From assembly GCA_016930635.1 (NCBI GenBank), contig JAFGGI010000002.1:1-33486 (forward strand): a DNA stretch of 33,486 bases, in the 5' to 3' direction. The DNA comes from Sedimentisphaerales bacterium. GTDB lineage: Bacteria; Planctomycetota; Phycisphaerae; Sedimentisphaerales; UBA12454. A program made the position numbers and the translations under genes. Below the pieces are notes generated by a model, which saw only the letters and a list, made by a program, of their open reading frames with translations, ran no database searches and was not told where the DNA came from. Below are positions 15,499 through 22,359 of this stretch, piece after piece. Positions within the stretch are counted from its first letter, which is position 1; each line of letters opens with the position of its first letter.

Positions 15499-15831
15499 AA
15501 AATTTTAAAAAATTGTGAAAATTTTATTATAGGACCTTATTTTTCCTCAGTTTATAACAGGCCACTGTTTATAGCGCACAAGGGCTTTATGGGGGATTAG
15601 CCGGGCTTAAAAGAGGATAACGCAGCTCTGGTATTTTGTTGTGAGGGTCAAAAAAATACTATAGTGTACTAACGGCCGGGCTGTTATTTTGGCACACAGG
15701 CTGATGGGCTAATCAACCCTGCCAAGGTATTGGCAGGGCTAACCAAGATTGCTTCGTCGTTTCACTCCTCGCAATGACAGAATTGACAAAAATTAAGCAT
15801 TAAGAATTAAAAATCCTCTCGTCTCTTTCCA
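15499..15831. other. Repeat-rich gap, no gene
   Basis: I see no gene between the mraZ promoter and the structured element beside the GLUG-protein gene. The gap contains a CCCTGCCAA hairpin, an ATTGCTTCG...CGCAATGAC repeat, and a short ATTAAG-type heptamer tract (about 15788-15815). Confidence 0.6.
15717..15778. repeat. CCCTGCCAA hairpin plus ATTGCTTCG/CGCAATGAC repeat
   Basis: CCCTGCCAA (15717-15725) pairs with TTGGCAGGG (15730-15738), the same stem as at 276-297, but here GGCTAACC follows it, the reverse complement of the lead-in seen there. Directly after comes AAGATTGCTTCG ... CGCAATGAC, which recurs at 18493-18520 after GGCTAATC. This is therefore a composite dispersed repeat. Confidence 0.7.
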
Positions 15832-15958
15832 TTTGAGTGAGGAGTTTAGGGATGGATGCAAGGATCCGACCGCCCGCCAGCCGCAGGTGTATTGAAATAC
15901 ATCGAGGACTTGGCGAGGCGGGAGGAAACGCCGCAGACGCCCTAAAAAACCACTCAAA
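15832..15958. repeat. Nested-stem element abutting the GLUG-protein gene
   Basis: Outer arms TTTGAGTG (15832-15839) and CACTCAAA (15951-15958) pair, then TTTAGGG (15845-15851) with CCCTAAA (15940-15946), then CCCGCC (15873-15878) with GGCGGG (15917-15922), and a terminal TGTATT/AATACA hairpin (15888-15901). The right end touches the stop codon of the minus-strand GLUG gene. It could be a structured 3' RNA element or a small MITE-like insertion with terminal inverted repeats. Confidence 0.55.
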
Positions 15959-18382
15959 TTAATATATTCCTCTTTGAAGCCAGTAATCCATCAATATCGC
16001 AAGGTCGTTTATATCAACATCGCCGTCAAAATCCAGGTCCGCCCAGTCGCAGTAATAATTATATATCGAACAATCCTCGCGCAGCCAAAACTGTGCAAAT
16101 ACTGAAAAATCTCTAAAATCATTTCTGCCATCCGTATAGATATCCGCAGGCGATATCTGCCAGGTCAGAATTGGATACTCATCTATCTGTATAAACCAGT
16201 CCGCATCATTGCCATCCGTATATGAAAAATCCCAGCCGGCATCTGTGTATGTACTCATCTGTTGCATCTGTACTGTAGGCAAGCCTGTCCCGGCAGCGCT
16301 ACTCGCCTGACCCGAAGTTTCTATGTCCCAAAAAGAATTGGTAGCAGAACCGCTGTAACCAATTAATCCCCCCTCATTATCGCCCCGTTCGATAACTGCT
16401 CCAGTGGAATAACAATTAACAACCACAGAACCTCTACCGGCAAGGCCACCAGAATAACGTCCTCCATCTACATAAGTATGTGAGTAACTGTTAAAAACTA
16501 TCCCTCCAATACCTACTAATCCTCCTACCGTATTATCATAAAGGAATTTACCATCAACACTACCGGTGGAATAGCAATAATTAATAGTTCCAGAGTTCCC
16601 ACCAACTAAACCACCCACATGTGAGTATGTACTATTAGCGGAGGCATTTGCAAACGCATAACTTTTTTCTATTAGTCCACTATTAGAACCGGCAATTCCA
16701 CCAACAGCTCGTCCATGAGTTGATATACTTGAGCTGCAATGGGTAATAGTCCCTCCCTCATTACAAGCTACAATTCCTCCTACAGCACTATCGCCTTCAA
16801 CCAGACCTCCTTCAACATGACAATTATGTATTTCCCCGTCTTTAAGAAGGCCAGCTAAACCTCCGACATGTAGTCCAGCAAAGGAAAGAACAGGTTCTAC
16901 AAGCCACAATGACTTAATCTGAGTATAATCTCCCTTTAAACATCCAAAAAGACCTGCATACCGTTCACTTGAAGGTCCATGGTAAATATTCATTATTTTA
17001 TGGTAGTTGCCATCGAATACTCCCGTAAACTCCAGTAATCCAACACCTATTATATTGTAATTAGCTTTATAATAAGTTGTCGGAAAGTTAATATCAGCCA
17101 TGAGTTTAAAATGCTTATCCCAATCACATACAAATAACCCAATTGTATTAAAATCTTCAGGTGAGTTTACAAGATAAGGTTCGTTAGGGCTTCCATCCCC
17201 TGACATATAATCTGATAACTGTTCATCTATTGGCTGGCCGGGAAGATTTTGCCATGCAAGCCTTGGATAATCATTTCCATCGTTTATTGTCCAGACATTA
17301 TAACAACCCCATCCAATATAAGTACTTTTTGATTTCATTTCCTCGGTAGTCTTCCCTGCCCCCGAATCGTAATACGACCAAATACCACTACTGTTAATAT
17401 CCCAGTAAGAATTGACAACATCGCCATGATTACTTCCAACAAGCCCTCCAGTTGAAATTGCACCTGAAACTGCACCTGTCGAATAACAGTAAATGATTAT
17501 ATTCTCATTGAAACCAACTAACCCACCTACCACTTGATACCCGGTTACAGCCCCAGTTGAGTAACAATTCAAAATCTTAGCTCCGGGGTAGGCATTCTCC
17601 CCAATTAAACCACCTACAGAACGTTGACCAGACACAGAAACATTTGCATAACAACTTTCAATTAAGCCATTAGGTAAAGTAACAAGAGTTGAACTAATAA
17701 GTCCGCCAACTACCCCCCAATCCGTTGCTGAAGCGTATCCTTCAGCTGCGCAGTTCTTAATAGTTACATCATCACCTATCGTACCAATCAATCCCCCTAC
17801 ACCTTCAGCACTTTCAATATCAACTGTTGCACGACAATTGGAAACAGTACCACCAGAATAAACACTGCCTGCCAGTCCGCCAACAAAATTGCCGCCTCGG
17901 ATATGGACGTTATACACACTGCATTCATTAATAGTCGCCCCATACGCCAGAACACGAACAAGAGCACCGATATTACTATTTGCATCCGATTCACTTTTAA
18001 TATAGACATCTGACAGGGTTACATTTCTAATTTCAGTATTAACTCCGCCAACACAACCGAATAATCCGGCTTGAACACTTGACACAGAGCAATTAAAATC
18101 AGAAATGGTGTGACCATTACCATCAAAGATTCCTTCAAAGGGACTCTCCCAGTCAGTACCTATCATATCAAAAGCAGAACCGTTGAAATTTATATCATTT
18201 ACCATTATAAAACTTGCGCCCCAATCTGATGGTGTCGAGCTAAGTTCATTAATGTCTGCAACATTTGCGATTCTATATGGATCATTTGGCTCACCCGTCC
18301 CGCCGGAATAGGCAAAAGCAGATGAAAATAAACATAAAATAATACCACCGATTACCGACAATTTGCGGTATGAATTATCCAT
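15959..18382 (-). CDS. Secreted GLUG-repeat protein with dockerin-like tail
   Basis: The 807-residue product has a signal peptide (cleavage after about residue 24, AFA before YSGG) and two related halves. Each half opens with SGxGxPNxPY and a DINF segment (near residues 26 and 392), continues with GLUG-type repeats (VGGLAG/VGGLIG/GLFG followed by NC, CYS or SYA), and ends with a SYWDI or SFWDI segment. The C-terminus has two Ca-binding-like repeats, TDGRNDFRDFSVFAQFWL and DLDFDGDVDINDLAILMDYW, like a degenerate type I dockerin. The GLUG repeats probably form a beta-helix for surface binding. ATG at 18382 follows GGAGGAAG; a GTG three bases earlier is possible. No catalytic motif is seen. Confidence 0.88.
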   Translation of the reverse strand: MDNSYRKLSVIGGIILCLFSSAFAYSGGTGEPNDPYRIANVADINELSSTPSDWGASFIMVNDINFNGSAFDMIGTDWESPFEGIFDGNGHTISDFNCSVSSVQAGLFGCVGGVNTEIRNVTLSDVYIKSESDANSNIGALVRVLAYGATINECSVYNVHIRGGNFVGGLAGSVYSGGTVSNCRATVDIESAEGVGGLIGTIGDDVTIKNCAAEGYASATDWGVVGGLISSTLVTLPNGLIESCYANVSVSGQRSVGGLIGENAYPGAKILNCYSTGAVTGYQVVGGLVGFNENIIIYCYSTGAVSGAISTGGLVGSNHGDVVNSYWDINSSGIWSYYDSGAGKTTEEMKSKSTYIGWGCYNVWTINDGNDYPRLAWQNLPGQPIDEQLSDYMSGDGSPNEPYLVNSPEDFNTIGLFVCDWDKHFKLMADINFPTTYYKANYNIIGVGLLEFTGVFDGNYHKIMNIYHGPSSERYAGLFGCLKGDYTQIKSLWLVEPVLSFAGLHVGGLAGLLKDGEIHNCHVEGGLVEGDSAVGGIVACNEGGTITHCSSSISTHGRAVGGIAGSNSGLIEKSYAFANASANSTYSHVGGLVGGNSGTINYCYSTGSVDGKFLYDNTVGGLVGIGGIVFNSYSHTYVDGGRYSGGLAGRGSVVVNCYSTGAVIERGDNEGGLIGYSGSATNSFWDIETSGQASSAAGTGLPTVQMQQMSTYTDAGWDFSYTDGNDADWFIQIDEYPILTWQISPADIYTDGRNDFRDFSVFAQFWLREDCSIYNYYCDWADLDFDGDVDINDLAILMDYWLQRGIY

Positions 18383-18385
18383 CAC

Positions 18386-18622
18386 AACTTCCTCCGTCCT
18401 TCATTTTTCCCCTGTATAATTACTCCACTAAACGCCCCCCGGCATCCGTCCTTCGTCAAGACTGCGGAGGACAAGCAGGTCCGGGGGCTAATCAAGATTG
18501 CTTCGCTTTGCTCGCAATGACGTATAGCGATAATATATCACAATTTCGGTCGAAAAACAAGGGTAAAGGGGGTGTGCAGTTATCGCGGGAATTGAGGCTT
18601 AAAGGGGGGATTTGGCAAAAAA
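18386..18622. other. Repeat-containing gap upstream of the GLUG gene
   Basis: No gene is seen. CCCCCGG (18436-18442) pairs with CCGGGGG (18481-18487), enclosing a second stem (GTCCTTCG with CGGAGGAC, one G-T pair). Directly after lies the GGCTAATCAAGATTGCTTCG ... CGCAATGAC repeat shared with 15737-15778. Confidence 0.55.
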
Positions 18623-18693
18623 AGCGGGCGATGAGAATCGAACTCACATGACCAGCTTGGAAGGCTGGGGCTTTACCATTAAGCTACGCCCGC
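18623..18693 (-). tRNA. tRNA-Gly(TCC)
   Basis: The minus strand folds as a complete cloverleaf: acceptor GCGGGCG/CGCCCGC, D-arm GCTT...AAGC, anticodon stem CCAGC/GCTGG around loop CTTCCAA (anticodon TCC), and T-arm TGAG-TTCGATT-CTCA. The 3' CCA is not encoded; a run of seven T follows on the transcribed strand and may help termination. Confidence 0.95.
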
Positions 18694-18797
18694 CCTTGGT
18701 ATCAGGCATTGGTAAGATTTTAGCCTGATAATGGCGATTGTCAAATATAATCGGTTTTCAATAGCCGGGGCGAAATTATTGGCTAATTTCGTCAGGA

Positions 18798-18827
18798 TTG
18801 TTAAAATACCGCTTTTGAGTCTACTAT
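18798..18827 (+). promoter_or_regulatory. Possible promoter of proA-proB
   Basis: TTGTTA (18798-18803), an 18-bp spacer and TACTAT (18822-18827) lie 24 bp before the proA start. The match is moderate. Confidence 0.4.
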
Positions 18828-18851
18828 TTATCGTAAAAATGGGATTTAGAT

Positions 18852-20150
18852 ATGGATTTAACTACAATTGCAAAATCAGCCAAAAAGGCCGGCATATTAC
18901 TCTCAGCTGCGGGGACCGACAGGAAGAATAATGCTCTTAAAGCTGTCGCTGAGGCTCTGAGGCAAAACAGTGCAGAGATAATAGCGGCTAATAAGCAGGA
19001 TATCGAAAAGGCCAAAGCTGAGAATCTGGCACCGGCCTTACTCAGCAGGCTCAAATTCGACGAGGATAAAATCGAGGGTGTCTGCCGTGGTATTGAAAAC
19101 CTTATCAACCTTGAAGACCCTGTCGGCAAAACGCTTTATGCGGTCCAGCTGGACAAGGGCCTTGACCTTTATAAGACGAGCTGTCCTATAGGCCTGATTG
19201 GTATTATTTTTGAGTCCCGGCCTGACGCTTTAGTGCAGATATCAACACTCTGTCTCAAGAGCGGCAATGCCGTTCTGCTCAAGGGCGGCACTGAGGCAGC
19301 CAATACGAATCAGATACTTGCCGGGATTATCTATGAGGCAAGTGTAGGGGCATCTTTGCCTGAGAATTGGATCCAGCTTCTGCAAACCCGCGAAGATGTC
19401 CAGGCGATGCTGGGCCTGGATAAATTTATTGACCTTTTGATACCGAGAGGCTCGAACGAATTTGTTCGCTATATTATGGAAAATACGAATATACCGGTGC
19501 TCGGCCATGCCGACGGTATCTGTCATGTCTATGTTGACGACCAGGCTGATATAAATATGGCGGTAAAAATAACTGTCGATTCCAAGACTCAATATGTAGC
19601 TGTGTGCAATGCCGCTGAGACGCTTTTAGTTCATAAAGGCATTGCTGCCAAGTTTCTGCCTGAAGTCAAAACAGCGCTTGAGGAAAAAAATGTTGAGCTT
19701 CGCGGCTGCGAAGAGACGAGAAAGATAATAGATATAAAACCTGCCGACGAGGCGGACTGGTCAACTGAATATCTTGCTGAAATTTTATCGATAAAGGTTA
19801 TCGAATCCGTAGATGAAGCTATCGAGCACATAAATACCTACGGTTCACATCATACTGATACGATAGTTACACAGAGCCAGACGATCGCCGCTGAGTTTAT
19901 GCAGCTTGTTGATTCTGCGAATGTATTCTTAAATGCGAGTACGCGTTTCAGCGACGGTTTCCGTTACGGTCTCGGCGCAGAGGTCGGCATAAGCACCAAT
20001 AAGATACATGCCCGCGGCCCTGTCGGGCTCGAAGGGCTTGTTATTTACAAATGGAAGTTGCTGGGCAGCGGACAGATCGTTGCAGATTATTCCGGTGCGG
20101 ATGGGAAAAAGTTCACACACAAAAAGTTAAAGAAAGAATTCCACCTGTAA
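18852..20150 (+). CDS. proA: Glutamate-5-semialdehyde dehydrogenase (gamma-glutamyl phosphate reductase)
   Basis: ProA reduces gamma-glutamyl phosphate to glutamate semialdehyde with NADPH, the second step of proline synthesis. The 432-residue protein has aldehyde-dehydrogenase-fold signatures: PIGLIGIIFESRPDAL, the LLKGGTEAANTN segment, and the catalytic Cys252 in YVAVCNAAETLLVH, with the C-terminal GLGAEVGISTNKIHARGPVGLEGL. ATG at 18852. The stop overlaps the proB start as TAATG. The order proA then proB is the reverse of the E. coli proBA operon. Confidence 0.97.
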   Translation: MDLTTIAKSAKKAGILLSAAGTDRKNNALKAVAEALRQNSAEIIAANKQDIEKAKAENLAPALLSRLKFDEDKIEGVCRGIENLINLEDPVGKTLYAVQLDKGLDLYKTSCPIGLIGIIFESRPDALVQISTLCLKSGNAVLLKGGTEAANTNQILAGIIYEASVGASLPENWIQLLQTREDVQAMLGLDKFIDLLIPRGSNEFVRYIMENTNIPVLGHADGICHVYVDDQADINMAVKITVDSKTQYVAVCNAAETLLVHKGIAAKFLPEVKTALEEKNVELRGCEETRKIIDIKPADEADWSTEYLAEILSIKVIESVDEAIEHINTYGSHHTDTIVTQSQTIAAEFMQLVDSANVFLNASTRFSDGFRYGLGAEVGISTNKIHARGPVGLEGLVIYKWKLLGSGQIVADYSGADGKKFTHKKLKKEFHL

Positions 20151-21250
20151 TGCGGAACTTTGATAATTCAAAGCGAATAGCGATAAAGATCGGTACAAAC
20201 ACACTCAGCAGGGCCGGGGCCGTTGATGCTGCTTATATCCGTTCTGTCGCAAGACAGGTCGCACAGCTTATAAAGGCCGGCAGGGAAGTTGTGCTTATAA
20301 CCTCCGGTGCTATCGGGATGGGGGCAGGAAAACTTGGCGTAACGGGAACGGTTAGAGGGATAAAAGTACGCCAGGCCTATGCTGCTATCGGCCAGCCGTT
20401 ATTAATGACCGAATACAGGAAATCTTTTGATAAGTTAGGTCTTACCTGCGCACAAGTACTTTTGACAGCGGAAGTGCTCAATCATCGTCAGACCTATTTG
20501 AACCTTAAAAATGCGATAGAGACTCTTTTAAAGCTCGGCGTTGTACCTGTCCTGAATGAAAATGACTGTGTCGCGACCGATGAGATCGGCTCAGCCTTTG
20601 GCGATAATGATAAACTAAGCGCACTTGTTGCCAGTAAGCTCGATGCGGATTTGCTGATAATGTTAAGCGACATTGATGCGCTTTATGACAGAAATCCGCG
20701 AAAATATGATGATGCAAAACCTATAAAAGCGGTTTATGAAATTACCGATGAGATTATCAAAAGTGCCGGTTCCCGCGGCAGCAAATTCGCCACTGGCGGG
20801 ATGAAGTCGAAAATCGCCGCAGCGCAAATTGCCGCAAATGCAGGCTGTAGAATAGTCCTTGCCGACGGCAGGGTCAAAGATGTCATTACGAAAATTGTCG
20901 CGGGCGATGAAATAGGCACGGTCTTTATGCCGAAAAGGAAATTAAGCAACCGCCTGCGATGGCTGCTTAACAGCGCATCTGCAGGAACGATTACAATAGA
21001 TGACGGCGCTGCTGCTGCGGTGAGAAAGAAAAAGTCCCTGCTGCCTAAGGGGATTAAATCTGTCAGCGGCGATTTTAAAAGCGGCGATGTAGTAATGCTC
21101 AATAATATCGCAAAGGCAGTGACGAATTTCGGCAGCGGTGAATTGAAATTGATTATCGGTAAACACAGCAGCGAAATAAAAGATGTTCTCGGCAGCGGCA
21201 AAAAAGATGTCGTTGCAACACCTGAAAATATCGTTTTCCTTGATTATTAA
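20150..21250 (+). CDS. proB: Glutamate 5-kinase
   Basis: ProB phosphorylates glutamate to gamma-glutamyl phosphate, the first and usually feedback-regulated step of proline synthesis. The 366-residue product has an amino-acid-kinase domain (KIGTNTLS, LITSGAIGMGAGKLG, NENDCVATDEIGSAFGDNDKLSALVA, LSDIDALYDRNP, GTGG-like ATGGMKSKI) and a C-terminal PUA domain from about residue 270 (AGTITIDDGAAAAV ... KSGDVVMLNN). I chose ATG at 20150, overlapping the proA stop by one base; a longer frame from 20051 would lie inside proA. Coupled translation is likely. Confidence 0.96.
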   Translation: MRNFDNSKRIAIKIGTNTLSRAGAVDAAYIRSVARQVAQLIKAGREVVLITSGAIGMGAGKLGVTGTVRGIKVRQAYAAIGQPLLMTEYRKSFDKLGLTCAQVLLTAEVLNHRQTYLNLKNAIETLLKLGVVPVLNENDCVATDEIGSAFGDNDKLSALVASKLDADLLIMLSDIDALYDRNPRKYDDAKPIKAVYEITDEIIKSAGSRGSKFATGGMKSKIAAAQIAANAGCRIVLADGRVKDVITKIVAGDEIGTVFMPKRKLSNRLRWLLNSASAGTITIDDGAAAAVRKKKSLLPKGIKSVSGDFKSGDVVMLNNIAKAVTNFGSGELKLIIGKHSSEIKDVLGSGKKDVVATPENIVFLDY

Positions 21251-21343
21251 ACTGGTATTTGGTATTTGGTATTTAGTATTTAGTGTCGCCGCAGACGGCC
21301 TCGAACAACCAAATACCAACGACTAAATACCAAATACTACTAC
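21251..21343. repeat. Heptamer-repeat hairpin between proB and tRNA-Leu
   Basis: GGTATTT/AGTATTT heptamers on the left (about 21254-21286) face the reverse-complementary ACTAAATACC-type heptamers on the right (about 21306-21338). The two arms can pair over about 17-20 bases around a loop that holds a small GCC...GGC stem. It lies between the operon end and a tRNA and could act as a 3' structure, but no T-run follows. Confidence 0.65.
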
Positions 21344-21429
21344 GCCGAAGTGGCGGAACTGGCAGACGCGCGGGATTCAAAATCCCGTCGAGCTCAAACT
21401 CGGTGTGGGTTCGATTCCCACCTTCGGCA
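21344..21429 (+). tRNA. tRNA-Leu(CAA)
   Basis: An 86-base class II tRNA: acceptor GCCGAAG/CTTCGGC, D-arm, anticodon stem CGGGA/TCCCG around TTCAAAA (anticodon CAA), a long variable arm (CGAGC...CTCGG region) and T-arm GTGGG-TTCGATT-CCCAC, discriminator A. CCA is not encoded. A heptamer-type AT-rich tract (about 21440-21495) follows. Confidence 0.96.
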
Positions 21430-21439
21430 TTCGAACAAT

Positions 21440-21495
21440 AGCTTAAAACTTAAAGTTTAGAGCTAAAAACCAAAGGTTAAAATTTAAAATTATCA
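21440..21495. repeat. Degenerate 7-bp-periodic AT-rich tract after tRNA-Leu
   Basis: CTTAAAA, CTTAAAG, TTTAGAG, CTAAAAA, CCAAAGG, TTAAAAT, TTAAAAT follow each other without gaps, a clear seven-base period. It lies between the tRNA and the next gene. Confidence 0.6.
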
Positions 21496-21512
21496 CACAC
21501 AAAGACCATAAT

Positions 21513-22358
21513 ATGCCTAAAAATAAAATATTGGTATTCTTATTCATAGTTGTCTTTTTGCTTATATTTTCTGCTCAAGCTGATACTGCCAAACCACATC
21601 GTATTCGCTTGAGCGAGGATATCACTATTACCCAAATAGACAAGGGAGCGTATTTGGTAATACACCGGGCTCCTTATCCCTGTAATTCACTGTTAGTAAA
21701 ACTTTCGGATAAGGATTTCCTCTGGTGTGATACGCCTTGTGAACCGGCCGCAACCAAAACGGTGTATGAATGGATATGTAAAAATTTTGGCGAGCCAAAT
21801 CTTATTGAGATCAATACCGGCTTCCATGAGGACAATCTTGGGGGCAATGAATTTCTTCTCGAAAAATCCATTCCTGTCTATGGCTCTGATGCTACAGCAA
21901 AAATCATCAACGAAAGGGGCCTGCAGGAAAAGGAAAGGATTCTTGAGTTTTATAAAAAAGGCGGTGATACCAGGCGATATGAACTTTATAAAAAAATGAC
22001 CTTTCAGCCGCCGAGCCGTCTTTTTGAAATTGCAAAGGGGCTTACGCTTGATATAGCAGGAGAAAAGATCGAAGTTTATTTCCCCGGCCCGAGTCATACA
22101 TCCGACAATGTTGTGGTCTACTTTCATAGTCGGAAAATCCTTTTTGGCGGCTGTATGATTAAAGCTCTGGCGGCTAAAAATGCCGGTTACACAGAGGATG
22201 CGGATATGCAGCAATGGCCCGATTCTGTAGAGAAAGTATTGCAAAAATATGGCAGTGCCGAAATTGTTGTGCCGGGACACGGCGACTATGGCGACATCAG
22301 TCTGGTCAAATATACTATCGAACTTCTTCGCAGGGTAAACAGCGAAAAGACGGAATAG
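21513..22358 (+). CDS. Exported metallo-beta-lactamase-fold protein, subclass B1-like, altered zinc site
   Basis: The 281-residue protein has a signal peptide (about 1-23, AQA before DTAKPH) and an MBL fold closest in motif to B1 enzymes. The usual HxHxD zinc motif reads GFHED, with Gly103, His105 and Asp107, so the first histidine ligand is missing. The remaining ligands are present: His195 in GPSHTSDNVVVYF, Cys214 in ILFGGCMIK, and His256 in VPGHGD. Zn2 ligands (Asp, Cys, His) are thus intact while the Zn1 site lacks one. Whether it hydrolyses beta-lactams is unknown; it might use another substrate. The gene ends 1 bp from the convergent smc stop. ATG at 21513 has only a weak ribosome site. 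Confidence 0.85.
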   Translation: MPKNKILVFLFIVVFLLIFSAQADTAKPHRIRLSEDITITQIDKGAYLVIHRAPYPCNSLLVKLSDKDFLWCDTPCEPAATKTVYEWICKNFGEPNLIEINTGFHEDNLGGNEFLLEKSIPVYGSDATAKIINERGLQEKERILEFYKKGGDTRRYELYKKMTFQPPSRLFEIAKGLTLDIAGEKIEVYFPGPSHTSDNVVVYFHSRKILFGGCMIKALAAKNAGYTEDADMQQWPDSVEKVLQKYGSAEIVVPGHGDYGDISLVKYTIELLRRVNSEKTE

Positions 22359-22359
22359 G

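Noticed and set aside
20051-20149. Upstream part of the proB frame
   Set aside because: It lies within proA in another frame; the ATG at 20150 overlapping the proA stop is the natural coupled start.
21251-21343. Possible CRISPR array
   Set aside because: The units are only 7 bp and adjacent, with no spacers, and no cas gene is present.
21693-22280. Minus-strand frame of 195 codons
   Set aside because: It is the shadow of the metallo-beta-lactamase-fold gene, whose zinc motifs are clear.
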